This document shows positions 1 to 10,551 of a stretch of DNA of 64,000 nt, piece after piece. This stretch comes from Rhynchospora pubera (taxonomy: Eukaryota; Streptophyta; Magnoliopsida; Poales; Cyperaceae). The notes beneath the pieces were generated by a model. It saw only the letters and a list, made by a program, of their open reading frames with translations. It did no database searches and had not been told where the DNA came from. The stretch spans positions 119,340,752 through 119,404,751 of the forward strand of contig CM051462.1 in NCBI GenBank assembly GCA_028095005.1. Direction: 5' to 3'. How positions within the stretch are numbered: the stretch's first letter is position 1; every line of letters begins with the position of its first letter. Made by a program: the position numbers and the translations under genes.

Positions 1-183
1 AAATTGAAAAACACAATGAACTGGATGATTGCTTCAACCCTGCAGGAGAACTATTACCAGTGCGCAGGAATCATAATGAATATAAACAACCGATGCGACT
101 GGTACTATGACAGTTGTCCTGAGTGCCGCAGGAAGGAGGAGGGGGGAGGAACAAGCGTACTCGATGGGGATGAAAATAATTAG
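1..183 (+). pseudogene. RPA70-like C-terminal zinc-ribbon fragment (Helitron-borne)
   Basis: The frame starting at base 1 is open to a TAG at 181-183 and enters from outside the window. It reads ...NNRCDWYYDSCPECRRK, with WYY followed by CPxC. This matches the last half of the zinc ribbon in the C-terminal OB-fold of plant replication protein A 70-kDa subunits, where an aromatic WWY/WYY run precedes the second Cys pair. RPA70 binds single-stranded DNA. Plant Helitrons often carry RPA-like genes, and a Helitron 3' end lies 1.4 kb downstream on the same strand, so I read this as the element's own RPA copy rather than a host gene. After the CPxC the frame runs into a purine-rich low-complexity tail. 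Only 60 codons are visible, so the state of the rest is unknown. Confidence 0.6.
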
Positions 184-1588
184 AAACAAGCGTACGGGGG
201 AGAGAGGAAGGAGGAGGGGGGATGAACAAGCGTACGCGAGAGGGAGGAGGACAGCGTACGTAGGAGAGATGGAAATAGAGCGAAACAGATGATGATAGTC
301 AAAAATAGAAAATGCATAGAGGGGATGGGAATGATAGCCAAAAATAGAAAACGTGTTTAATAACTGATGGGGATGATGAGGATGGTGAATATTGAGGATG
401 ATCCTTATCAGCCCCGATTTCAAATTCCTTATTCATCTTATTCAATCCACATCGAAGTGGCCGGTGTTATTGTCCTGAGGTTTTCTAAAATTTAATGTAT
501 TGGTACCAGCTTTATCATTGATACCGTGATCTGTAACATGCAATGTATGCGCTAACCCACGATACTGCTTTTCAATAGTCAAATCAGGTGTTATTGTCCA
601 AGATAGGACTCTGCTACGCTTATAGTCCGTGAATCAGGTGTGGTGTGATTTTAGGATAAACTGGACAGTATATGGGGTAAGCCTATTTGAATGGTTATTT
701 TTCTTAACTTTGGAATTTAGTAGGCTGGTGGGGGGTTATATTGCAAAAATTTCCTCTAGGACAGTCTTTTTACTGGTGCTTGAGAGTCATGGTTTCAATT
801 TGATTAATTCTTTTTTTTTCTTTGTCTTTTCCAGTAAAGGGAAGAGGGACTTGAGCAAAACTATTTTGGAAGACCATAAGGCATGGAATCAGTTGATTGT
901 CGACAAGGCAATTAACAACGATAATTTCAGTTTTTTCCCTTCATCTTTGCTATTGTTTAGACACTGATGCTCTTTAGAGACGACGTGATCCTTATTAAGG
1001 TCAGGATTCTTAGGTTTTTTAACCTCAGTTGATAATTATACCTTATTGCATTGAGAGCTTTACATAAAGCATTTAGTACTTGAGATTGTTGAGACATAAG
1101 CAAAGACATTGTTATAGTGCATATACCATTAATAGCAGTATTTTTATCGGTAACACCGCCTTAATTTCCTTCAGTGCACAAGAGGAGGCCCAAGAAGATC
1201 TCTGATGGAACCCCCCCTCCATAATGAAGAACCAAAACACAGGAGAAACAAAACACACAAAAACAGAATAGCAATAACAGTTCTCCTCCCGTGACCTGCT
1301 TTGTTCCACCGGAGAAAAAAAAATCACTGTTTCCTACCAAGTATACAGACCATCACAAAAAAGTTAAAGTGAAAACCCACAAAGAAAAGCAAAAGTTGTG
1401 ATGCACAGACAACCTACAAACACTTACTCCCTATCCGACTACCATAACATGATAAGAACTTAATACACTTATATCCTCTCCATTGTGCCTATTTATAAAA
1501 TGGACCTCTTTACTATTATTCATAACACTATTAGAGGAAAAAAAAATTATCATTGTGTCGATCGCGCAACGCGCGAAAATAGAACTAG
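1..1588 (+). mobile_element. Helitron, 3' portion
   Basis: The right boundary is the hairpin plus CTAG at 1562-1588, and the left part carries an RPA-like fragment. The 5' TC end and the Rep/helicase gene would lie to the left of the window. Between 184 and 1561 I see a purine-rich stretch with AACAAGCGTAC repeated around 150-235, a GTGTTATTGTCC motif at about 463 and 589, and a poly-T/CAG acceptor-like site near 832 followed by a short open frame that I do not recognise. No complete gene is present. Confidence 0.55.
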
Positions 1589-1589
1589 T
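1562..1589 (+). other. Helitron 3' terminus (hairpin + CTAGT)
   Basis: TCGCG (1562-1566) and CGCGA (1572-1576) form a 5-bp stem around loop CAACG. Eight bases later comes CTAG at 1585-1588 followed by T at 1589. This is the standard Helitron 3' end: a GC-rich hairpin about 10 nt before CTRR, inserted 5' of a host T. Confidence 0.75.
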
Positions 1590-2095
1590 AATAATAAAAG
1601 GAATGTTAGAATGCTACACATAGGACGGATGAGACTATGCTAAGCGTTTGTTTATTCAGTATATTAGTATATTAATTAGTCCCATCAGAATTCTAATATA
1701 CTAAGTTCTCAATATTCAAAAGAGTCGTTAACTTCAAACAGTACGTACGTAGCTGATGCAATGTACGCAGTCACTATTGAATAAAGTCGCCATGAGACTA
1801 AAGTGCACAAGCCGGCTGTTTCAATTTTCCAATAAATAGCTTACTCCTGTGTATATCTTTCTTCTGATATCATTTTCATTTCTTTCTTTTAGGAGGCAGT
1901 AAAAGATTCCTGATCACATTTTCTCAACGCCTCCCTCACCTGAAAAGTAAGTAAGCCAATTTGAGCCCCTCACTTTTCTTTTGGACTTTTGTTGTAATAT
2001 GCATCGGTTTAAATTTTTTTAGGTAATATGGACCCATCACATGACACACTTTCAAAATTAGAAAGCTACAAAGATATATATGGTGTCACTCATTT
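1590..2095. other. intergenic, no gene seen
   Basis: AT-rich sequence. A pyrimidine tract ending in AG at about 1892 followed by roughly 55 bases and a GTAAG-like donor looks like an isolated exon, but it has no recognisable protein. Nothing else is supported. Confidence 0.4.
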
Positions 2096-2179
2096 GGGGA
2101 AAATTTTTATCAATGACAAAAATATCCCTAGCAATTTTAAAAAGGACAAAGAACTCTCAAAAATTTTAAAAAGAGCACA

Positions 2180-2266
2180 GCTATAGCGGCACTGACATTG
2201 CCGCTATAGCAGTGCCTTAAAAATAAAAAAAATTGCCTATAGCGGCAATAATAGTGCCGCTATAGG
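2180..2266. repeat. two perfect hairpins inside the foldback arm
   Basis: GCTATAGCGGCA (2180-2191) pairs with TGCCGCTATAGC (2199-2210) over a 7-nt loop. CCTATAGCGGCA (2236-2247) pairs with TGCCGCTATAGG (2255-2266), also over a 7-nt loop. The mirror copies in the right arm lie at about 3640-3720; one is well kept and the other has substitutions. Confidence 0.85.
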
Positions 2267-2400
2267 ACTTCCCTTTTTTGTCCATTGCGGCCTGAATTTT
2301 TTTCCCTTTTTTCGTTTTTTTTCTTTTACTTTTTTTTGTGTTTTTTTAATATTTTTATATTTTAATAAATTATATAATATATAGTGTTCTAAATACATGC

Positions 2401-2620
2401 CGTGTCATGTCGTGTCGTGTCAACACGTCATGTCCGGATCATTACCGTGTCATTAATGTTCTTCTATCGTGCGTGTCGTGTCGTGTCAAACACGATCGTG
2501 TTGAAACGAATTTTTTTTTTAATCGTGTCGTGTCATGCTTAGTGGTGAGAAGAGGCAACACAACACGCATTCTGGCACGACACGACTGACACGATCGTGT
2601 CGTGTCGTGTTAGTCGTGTC
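2401..2620. repeat. CGTGT/CGTGTC short-repeat tract
   Basis: Many copies of CGTGTCGTGTC and its complement CACGACACG occur here, again in the spacer at 2871-3022, and inverted at 3280-3490. They form part of the foldback element. Open frames through them are low-complexity artefacts. Confidence 0.7.
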
Positions 2621-3802
2621 AAATCGTATCAGATTATTTTATTATTTTTTAGATTAAAAATTTTAAAGTAAGCGAAAAATTACTAAACGTCATAATTTAT
2701 TATTTGATTAAGTTTAACTTTTTATTAATATTTTTCATAAAAAAATAATAATTGGATTAGAACAATATTATGATTTAAATGATGATAAATAATATGATGT
2801 AGTATTACAAATTAAAATTAAATTATTAATTTTGCTTAAATAATCCACGTTAATAATTAAATTTGTGTTGAGGTGTCGTGTTAATTCGTGTTCGTGTCGA
2901 ATCGTGTCGCGTGTCGAATCGTGTCGTGTTGAATCGTGTCAAGATTTCTAATGTCCCAACACAATACGAATGTGAGGTGTCAATTTTATATTTGTATCGT
3001 GTCGTGTCGTGTCATTTTGGAGAACACAAATTTAATTATTAATGTTGATTATTTAAACAAAATTAATAATTTAATTTCAATTTATAATACTACATCATAT
3101 TATTTACCATTGTTTAAATCATAATATTGTTCTAATCTAATTATTATTTTTTTGAAAAATATTAATAAAAAGTTTAAACTTAATCAAATAATTTATTATT
3201 ACGTTCAGTAATTTTTCGCTTACTTTTAATTTTTTAATAATTTTTTTATCTAAAAATAATAAAATAATCTGATACGATTTGACTCGTCTAACACGACACG
3301 ACACGATCGTGTCAGTCGTGTCGTGCCAGAATGCGTGTTGTGTTGCCTCTTCTCACCACTAAGCATGACACGACACGATTAAAAAAAAGTTCGTGTCAAC
3401 ACGATCGTGTTTGACACAACACGACATGCACCATAGAAGAACACTAATGACACGGCAAATGATCCGGACATGACGTGTTGACACGACACGGCATGTATTT
3501 AGAACATTATATATTAATATGTAATTTATTAAAATATAAAAATATTAAAAAACACAAAACAAAGTAAAAGAAAAAAAAACGAATAAAGGGAAAAAAATTC
3601 AACCGTCACCAGAAAAAAAAAAGATAAAGCCCTGTAGCGGCATTATTATTGCCACTATAGGCAATTTTTTTTTGTTTTTAAGACACTGCTATAGCGGCAA
3701 TATCAGTGCCGCTATAGCTGTATTCTTTTTAAAATTTTAGAGGGTTTTTTGTCTATTTTAAAATTGTTAGAGATATTTTTGTCATTGATAAAATTTTTCC
3801 TC

Positions 3803-4159
3803 ATTTTGAATTATTAATTAGTACTCAAATTGGGCCGGGAACGTATTTTTTAATCTAAGAACAAAAAAAAAAACAAATAATAATAAATACTATACTTTTC
3901 GTGTCAAATCCTCACCCTTTAAGCACCTCCAACTTTTAAAATCGACTCTATGACTCTATGTAGAATAAGGTGTATATTAGTGCAATGACTAAGGGTATTT
4001 TTGACTCGATGTTCAAACATGAATTACGTAATATTCAAATGCGCGCTTTGGAGGTTTGGAAAATGAGTTTAGAAACTTAATAAAATTATTTGGCAACTCT
4101 CAAATGCACTTAATTTGGTCCAAAAATTTTGTAAATGTCAAACTGGAATATGTAAGTAT
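3803..4159. other. intergenic, no gene seen
   Basis: AT-rich sequence between the foldback element and the nested cluster. No ORF, repeat or motif that I can name. Confidence 0.4.
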
Positions 4160-5209
4160 GTGTCAATCTATGTTGCACAGGTACGGGTACGAGTACTGTA
4201 CCCGGTACGGTACGGGTACGGCGGTATGAAAATTTTAAAAAATCTTCGGTACGGGTACGACTATATATATATATTGAGAAAATTTAATATGCACCATAGT
4301 GCATAGGGCATTCCGTGCACCGCGGACTTTTTTGAGGTATTTTTGTAAATTGACAAATCTAATTTAACCAATCTAATATACATATTGAAATCTCATAGCA
4401 AACCAAATTTTACAATTTTTGAGATTTTATTACTATTTTTTTATAATTTTTTAAAACATGCCATTTTTGGAATGTTGTAGTATTTTTAACATTCCAAAAA
4501 TGACATATTTTAAAAAATTCGAAACAAATAGTAATAAAATTTAAAAAATTATAAATTTTGGTTTGCTATGAGATTTTAATATTTAGATTAGATTGGTTAA
4601 ATTAGATTTGTCAATTTACAAAAATATCCCCAAAAAATTTCGCCGTGCACGGAATGTCCTATGCACTATAGTTAGGGATGAAAACGGATCGGATACGGAG
4701 CGGATGTTGGTCTTCCCATATCTGCATCCGCATTTTTTTCCGGATACAAATACGAATACGAATGCATTCGGATACGGATACGGTTCGGATATTAAACATA
4801 TACGAATACGGTTCGGATATTATCGGATACGGAGTCGAATACGAATATATTTTGTCGGATACGGATTTCATTTTAATCTTTATTATTTATTTATAATAGT
4901 AGTTTCTATAAATATAATGATATTCAATATACTCATGTCTATGTTAGTATTTTGTCAATATTAGAGAAAAAAATTAATTTCAGTATTGTTATCATTTATA
5001 ATCGTCTCAATTAATAGAAAGTAAAAATAATTTTATGTTACTAGTCCAAATAAAAATATTTATTATAAGAAAATTTATTTAATAAAAATTAAGTATTATC
5101 TAATTAAAAGTATTCTCTAATATAGAGAAGTAATTATATTATATTAATCATCTTATGACGTTAAAGATACGGATAAACGGATTAATATTTATCGGATACG
5201 GATAATATC

Positions 5210-6889
5210 TGTTGGTTAAACATTTTCTCTCGATTTGCCGATTTGCAAAACAACACCAAAACCCTTAAACTAACATCTCTTTTTAGTGCTTTATAGCTAG
5301 ATTTATTGAAGAATGGATTAAAGCAAGTGTGGCACTTAGCTTGGAGCTTCAAGAGATTGCTTTGGTCTAGTTAGAATCATTAGTTAAGGTTTAATTAAAC
5401 TCTAAACTAATCTCAATCAATTTGCTGGTAAAATGCTCAGTTTTTCTGTCCAGCGTCATACAACGCCAGTTGCCGTTACACAACGCAGAGTTAATTCGCT
5501 CTTAAATTGCAAAATCTCTGACAAGGTTGAAACAGCGTTACACAACGCTCAGTAGCGTTGTGCAACGTTAGTTCATTTGCTTTTAAACCAGTTAAATCTA
5601 TTATTTCCCCTTGTCAGAACGTTGTGCAACGCTAAGTAACGTTACACAACATTTCCGCTCCTATGTTGTGTAACGCTATTCAGCGTTGTACAACGTAGTC
5701 TGAAGCAGGCAACTCTGCATTGCTCAGACATCGATCAGCATCGATGCTGCATGCATGCTGCCATGTTCCATGCATGCATCAGACATGCAAGTTAGCGTTT
5801 TTGCATGCAAAGTTGCGAGTTTCGTTGGCCAACGCTGGACAGCGTTGTGCAACGACAACGTTGTGTGACGCTCTACAGCGTTACAAAACGTTAGTCTGAG
5901 TCATGCACCTAAACTTCGCTCAGACATCGCTCAGTCGCTCTGTCCGCGTCATACAACGCTGAAAAGCGTTGTGCAACGGCTACGTTGTGTGACGCCAGTC
6001 AGCGTCGTATGACGTTCTGACAATATTGTTTGAGTTTGTCAGTTCTGCCTTGATTCTTTTCTTGACTTCGTTGTGCAACGCTACCAAGCGTTACACAACG
6101 CTCTGACAAGTTCCAACGGAACTGTCGAGCTTCTGCTTTGGATTTCTGCTTAAGCGTTGTGCAACGCTATATAACGTTACACAACGCTCTGACAACTCAC
6201 AACGTTATTGTCTGTGACCGTTTGATTTTTCAACGGCTATTTCGGCGTTGTACAACGCCATATAGCGTTGTATAACGGTAGAGTCTGTCTTGACTGGTTT
6301 TTGGAGCTGTTGGCGCCCTATATATATATGAGGCCTCTTGAAACTGTTTAGACACTTTTGAAACCTTTGAAATTCCTCCCTTTTGAGCTCCAACCAGTTA
6401 GACATTACTCTCTCTTGTGTTTGAGCATTAATTTAGCAAAATCATTGAGATTAGAGTGTGCAAACCAATCCACTAGTGTTAATTGCTAGATTTGTTGAGT
6501 GATTTGGTTAGAGCCTCAATCCCTTGAGTGTTTGAGCTTGTTTAATTGAGTTAGGCCAATCCACCTTGAGAGTGTTTGTAACAAGGTGATTTGGTTCGAA
6601 TTTGTAGTCCCGTTCGTTGTGGAATTGAACGGAGCGCGCCCATTTCGAGGTTGCGGAACTCCCGGAGACGTACGACTAAGGCTAGCACTTCCTAGCGGGT
6701 CGGAACTCCGTAATATATCGCATGTCACTTCTTTTCTTCTCTCTTTACTTTCCTTGCATTGTGATTGCTTGTGTCTTGTTGTTTTTTGTTAGACCAAGTT
6801 TGAATTGAACAAAATATTGAACATACCGGTTTAGAACTTTGCTTTTGTGCCTATTCACCCCCCTCTAGGCCTTTAAATTAGGGACAACA
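5210..6889. mobile_element. solo LTR, 1680 bp, probably Ty1/copia
   Basis: The sequence starts TGTTG and ends CAACA, the TG...CA form of an LTR with 5-bp inverted ends. It is flanked by ATATC at 5205-5209 and 6890-6894, a perfect 5-bp duplication. There is no internal retroelement sequence, so this is a solo LTR left by recombination. The 3' part has GTGCCTATTCACCCCCCTCT (6847-6866), a phrase I associate with LTR ends of large copia elements such as SIRE-type; that assignment is inference. A TATATATAT box lies at about 6320-6329. The 5' half carries the palindrome array described separately. Confidence 0.85.
5453..6278. repeat. array of ~20 near-palindromes, CGTTGTGCAACG type
   Basis: About 20 variants of a 12-16 bp palindrome occur, including GCGTTACACAACGC, AGCGTTGTGCAACG and, at 6244-6259, the perfect palindrome GGCGTTGTACAACGCC. 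They usually come in pairs with centres about 20 bp apart, and the pairs recur every 70-110 bp. The sequence between pairs is not repeated, so this is not a simple tandem array. Confidence 0.85.
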
Positions 6890-7855
6890 ATATCCATGTC
6901 GGATACAGATAAAGAGCGGATATTGGTCTTTCCATATCCGCATCCATATTTTTTTGACGGATACGGATATGTTCGGATACTGATACGGTTCGAATATTAC
7001 GCGTATTTTTCGGATTCGGATACGGATCGGAGCGGATTTTATCCGCTCCGTTTTCATCCCTAACTATAGTGCATATTAAACTTTCTCTATATATATTATA
7101 ATAATTTTTATAATATATATTTAAAATGATTATTAAAATAATTACATTTTATTGTATAGTATTACATTATTATTCAATTACAATCTCATAATCCTGTTAA
7201 CTTAATTCATTGTATAATATTATACTATGCAATTTTTGTAAATTATTATATTGTATTTTCTAATTTCATACTATATAATATACATATATATTTTAGTTAG
7301 CGTGATCATTTTTAATTGCTAATGTATATTTTGTAATATTATTACTGTATAATCTGCATAAATTAATTAATATAATCATTATTTATGAAAAATGTAAGTT
7401 AAAAGTTGTTGACATACTAACTCGTTTTATTATATTCTCTGGCGACTAGATATAAATGATGAAGAAAAGACAAAAAGCTAAGGAAAGAACAAAAGTCCAA
7501 GATAACCCATTTCTTATATCCCATTTATGATATCCCACGGTCCCACCTGTCGGTTTCTCCCCTTCCAATTCTGATTTCCCATCTTCTTTATTTTTAATGG
7601 ATTTCCCCTCTCTCTCGCGCACGAAGAGCAAGCGACTCTATGCCCAGTCGTACCCAACCAAAAACCTAGCCGTACCCACAACCGTTTCCAGTCGTACCAG
7701 AGACAGTATCAGGCTGGTCAAACTGATTAAAATATTCGATACGTCACGTGACGTACCCGGTTCGTACCAGTGGCGTACCGGAGACGTACCCGTATCCAGT
7801 TCGTACCCGATACCGGTACTGCATATTAGAAGTACCGGGGTAACATAGTTGTTAA

Positions 7856-8067
7856 TACAATAGACATTTATACATAAATACAATTCATCATCACAGTGGA
7901 TAAGCTGGCATTAATTATATGACGTGTGAGATTTCCGGGAGTACTATTTAGAGAGTTGACTCCATATATAAATAGTTAAAACCCGAATTAATAAGAAGAA
8001 AGCTCATTAATTAGTGGGTTCGCATCTTCCACGGATTGGGTCAGATAAAACTCGTTTAAATCTTTTA
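7856..8067. other. short intergenic gap
   Basis: AT-rich sequence between the nested element and the first GTTTGGAT MITE. Nothing recognisable. Confidence 0.4.
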
Positions 8068-8217
8068 GGCTCCGTTTGGATGATGTAAAAATAAGAGGAA
8101 TAAGAAAAGAAGTAGAAAGAAGTATTGGGAAGTGTATAACTTTATGAAAAATTTAGATTGTTTATAATAAATTTATTTTCTTATACTCTTATTCTCACAC
8201 CTCATCCAAACGGAACC
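8068..8217. mobile_element. GTTTGGAT MITE, copy 1
   Basis: Inverted ends GGCTCCGTTTGGATGATG and its near-complement, 150 bp. The core has the family motif GGGAAGTGT...TTTAGATTGTTTATAATAAATTTATT (described, not continuous). The flanks TTA and TAG do not form a clean 3-bp duplication here. Confidence 0.7.
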
Positions 8218-8426
8218 TAGCTAAGTTTTTCTTCCCCCTCATGTGTTGTACTTGTTGATAATCGATGTGACCAGATAGATCAAATATAAAATAGAATATT
8301 GGTTTCTATCACTTGAATAATAGTAAAACAAATCCTTAAAAAAAGATTTGCAACACGGAATGAAATGTCCAAAAATATTTGGATCGAACCGATAAAAAGA
8401 AAACAATGATAGTATGTATAACTATA

Positions 8427-8573
8427 GCTCCGTTTGGATGATGTGGCAATAAGAGGAATAAGGGAAGAAGTATTGGGAAGTGTGTAACTTTGTGAAGAGT
8501 TTAGATTGTTTAATAATAAATTTATTCTCATCTTTTCTTATTTTCTTATTCTCACTCCCATCCAAACACATTC
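8427..8573. mobile_element. GTTTGGAT MITE, copy 2
   Basis: Same family and orientation as the copy at 8068. GCTCCGTTTGGATGATG at the left, CATCCAAAC at the right, and the same AAGTATTGGGAAGTGT core. The right end has diverged. Confidence 0.7.
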
Positions 8574-8797
8574 TATATAGATGGCAATTTATTTTAATTA
8601 TGATTTCATTCTGAAAAACTTGTTTTATGATCTAAATTTTATATTGAGCACAACTCCAGTCATTTAATTTTGTTTTATATTGAGTACAAAAATTAAGAAA
8701 AATCAAGTACCAAATCTTCCTCTGAATATTTTATTTGAATTGTCCTAGACATTTAGCCGACAAGGGCTTTCATGCAAAATTTTTTTATTTTATTTCG

Positions 8798-8802
<5 letters not shown>
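8574..8802. other. intergenic, no gene seen
   Basis: AT-rich, no feature supported. Confidence 0.4.

Positions 8803-8836
<34 letters not shown>
8803..8836. repeat. (TA)n microsatellite
   Basis: An uninterrupted run of TA dinucleotides of about 34 bp. Confidence 0.9.
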
Positions 8837-8839
<3 letters not shown>

Positions 8840-8968
8840 TCGAACTAAGATAGCCTTGAAAATGACTGCTTGATATTTGTTAAATATATTATAAAAATCA
8901 AACAATTAACTTTCTAGATAGCCGCTATCTAGTTTGTCTAAAACAAATTTTTCTTGCGAAAGAACTTG

Positions 8969-9094
8969 TCCTTATTCGTTGGGTCAATTATTTTCGAAGA
9001 AAAAATAAGGGTCAAGCCCTTACTTTTTTATATATTAAAATTAAAATGAGTCTTAAATAATAACAAATTATCCTTATTCGTTGGGTCAATTATT
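8969..9094. repeat. 24-bp direct repeat
   Basis: TCCTTATTCGTTGGGTCAAT plus TATT occurs at 8969-8992 and again at 9071-9094, 102 bp apart. The origin is unknown; it could be a small local duplication. Confidence 0.8.
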
Positions 9095-9707
9095 AGGCTC
9101 TTGTACGAATAACATTAGCTTATGGGCTTATAGCATTCATTATACTGGAAAGTAAGAGAAAAAAAATGTAATGATTGAAACAGCATCCGTATCAAAACTA
9201 GCCATGTATGATGCATGTGAACTAGATCAAACAATCCTTGATTATCTTATCTTGACTTCACAATCGTTTTGTAAACTTTTTTATTTCTTTTATTAGCCCT
9301 ATCAATAGAAAGGTGTGTATGGATTGGGTGTTTTGTGGCTTTTTTTTGTTTTTTTTTTCTTTTTTCTCCTTGGCTTTTGTTGGTAAACTCAATTGGAGTG
9401 CTATAAATTATCCACGGTCATGCAGAAATTCTATGTCTGACTCTGTTTTGTCGCAATTAAAAGTTAGTCAATGGTTGACAAATGTCCATAAAACCTTTCT
9501 CTATTTCCTTTTTTAATACTGACCAAAACCGTGTGGACTAAGAAGATGATCTCCTTCTTCTAAATATCTGAATTTCAGCAATAATTATTTTCTCCTTATG
9601 TTTGTAAAATTTTGGCATATTTCCTTGGTCTTGTACTAAAAGGGATATTTCAGAAATAGCTACGAATTAACGGATATGTATATCCTTATGCAATTTTCAT
9701 CTATCTA
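9095..9707. other. intergenic, no gene seen
   Basis: A T-rich open frame at 9313-9516 is low complexity and not accepted as a gene. Nothing else is seen. Confidence 0.4.
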
Positions 9708-9850
9708 GGCTCCGTTTGGATACCGTATGGGAAGAAAGGAAGAAGGAAAGAAATTTATTATAAACAATCCAAACTCTTCACAAAGTTACACATTTCCCAA
9801 TACTTCTTCCTACTTCTTCTCTTCTTCCCACACCTTACCCAAACGGAGCC
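9708..9850. mobile_element. GTTTGGAT MITE, copy 3
   Basis: Ends are GGCTCCGTTTGGAT and CCAAACGGAGCC. A 3-bp CTA duplication flanks it (9705-9707 and 9851-9853). The core motif ACAATCCAAACTCTTCACAA is in opposite orientation to copies 1 and 2. Confidence 0.8.
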
Positions 9851-9878
9851 CTATACGAGTATGGACAAGTCAGGTCGT

Positions 9879-9960
9879 GATTTTTTTTTTTTTTTTTAGT
9901 TGTAGCACTTTGAAGTGCCTGTGATAATTTCATTAACTATTTAACTAATAAAATCAAGAA
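9879..9960 (-). repeat. poly-T tract, possible LINE/retrogene tail
   Basis: A run of about 18 T is followed by sequence containing TTTCATTAAC, also found next to the poly-T of the LINE at 41488. On the minus strand this would be a poly-A tail. No coding remnant is recognisable to about 10320, so this is weak. Confidence 0.3.
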
Positions 9961-10551
9961 AGATAAAAAAAAGAGATGCTAACAAAAATTACCATTGCGG
10001 CTGTACACCTACAACGATGTATAGAAGTCAAATGCTAAGTACCGCAAGAAAGGTAAAAAGTAAAAACAACCGAATGATCACATTTGTAGAAAGAAAAGTT
10101 TTCGCTTTCTTAAAACATTAACCAAAAAAAGTTGCTTGGATTATGTGCGAACATTTGGCGTCAGAATTTTGTTCTTGGGCTAAAGAGGGTCTTCGAATCC
10201 TCGGCGAGGATCTTTAATCAACAACAAAATCTTAGTATTTTACAAGCAAAAGATTTCAGCAGCACTAAGTCATTAGCAAGAATAAGCAAATGTAATTCTT
10301 TCTATTTTCATTGCATTTACTAAAGTGTCCAAGTACAATATTGTCTACTGCATTGATGCACATTTGCGTTTTATTAAGACACTTGTAAAGAATTATTATG
10401 CAGTTTTCACTAAGTAATGACACATTTAATAGATGCCAAACTAATATCTTAATTTTCTAAATTTATTTTTGAACAATAGAAAATCTGGTTAATTACTGCA
10501 CAATATATTAATTAACCAAAAATTCTTAAGTATTGTCATGTTAATATGTAT
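9961..10551. other. intergenic, no gene seen
   Basis: Short open frame at 10132-10323 has no recognisable motif. No other feature. Confidence 0.4.

Larger units (their letters stand above)
2096..3802. mobile_element. foldback DNA element with ~775-bp inverted arms
   Basis: The left arm (about 2096-2870) is repeated in inverted orientation at about 3023-3802, with a spacer of about 150 bp. Both outer ends read GGAAAAATTTTTATCAATGAC-like on their own strand, and both arms carry the same order of GCTATAGCGGCA palindromes, pyrimidine tract, CGTGTC repeats and AT-rich block. This is the form of a foldback or long-TIR MULE-like element. No transposase is encoded. I could not define a clean target duplication, so the exact ends may be off by about 10 bp. 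A decayed relative lies at 15380-15610. Confidence 0.75.
4673..7062. mobile_element. non-autonomous hAT element
   Basis: The termini are TAGGGATGAAAACGGA in inverted orientation (4673 and 7062). ACTATAGT flanks both sides (4665-4672 and 7063-7070), a perfect 8-bp duplication as expected for hAT. Subterminal regions (4690-4870, 5165-5204, 6895-7045) are packed with CGGATACGGATA-like repeats, the usual hAT pattern of transposase-binding sites. No transposase ORF is present. Removing the inserted LTR leaves about 0.7 kb. Confidence 0.88.
4276..7087. mobile_element. MULE-type palindromic MITE, copy 1 (split by hAT insertion)
   Basis: The left arm begins GAGAAAATTTAATATGCACC at 4276. The right end, in complement GAGAAAGTTTAATATGCAC, closes at 7087 after the hAT insertion. 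The 10 bases before (4266-4275) and after (7088-7097) are both TATATATATT, a perfect 10-bp target duplication; 9-10 bp is typical of Mutator-like elements. Without the insert the element is about 415 bp and almost a perfect palindrome. Copies 2 and 3 are at 49967 and 63426. Confidence 0.85.
4160..7855. mobile_element. outer DNA transposon with GTACGGGTAC subterminal repeats
   Basis: The left end (about 4168) reads CTATGTTGCACAGGTACGGG and the right end, in complement, reads CTATGTTACCCCGGTAC. Both are followed by many GGTACGGGTAC-like subterminal repeats (4180-4260 and 7740-7845). This looks like a non-autonomous TIR element. I did not find a matching target duplication, so superfamily and exact ends are open. 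It contains three younger nested insertions. The part outside them (7098-7730) is AT-rich and has a short unrecognised open frame at 7597-7848. Confidence 0.5.

Noticed and set aside
34..423. Minus-strand 129-codon frame at the left edge
   Set aside because: It is the complement of a purine-rich repeat and of the RPA fragment; the composition is low complexity.
2407..2589. Open frames through CGTGTC repeats
   Set aside because: Repetitive CRV-type translation of a short DNA repeat inside the foldback element.
4593..4964. Open frames of 60-120 codons on both strands
   Set aside because: They read through the CGGATACGGATA subterminal repeats of the hAT element (YGYGSD-type repeats).
5453..6278. 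CRISPR-like array
   Set aside because: Repeats are short palindromes in pairs, with irregular spacing and non-unique variants, inside a plant LTR.
8914..8932. CTAGATAGCCGCTATCTAG as a Helitron 3' end
   Set aside because: The palindrome is perfect and followed by T, but CTAG is part of the stem itself, with none of the usual spacing, and no element is seen.
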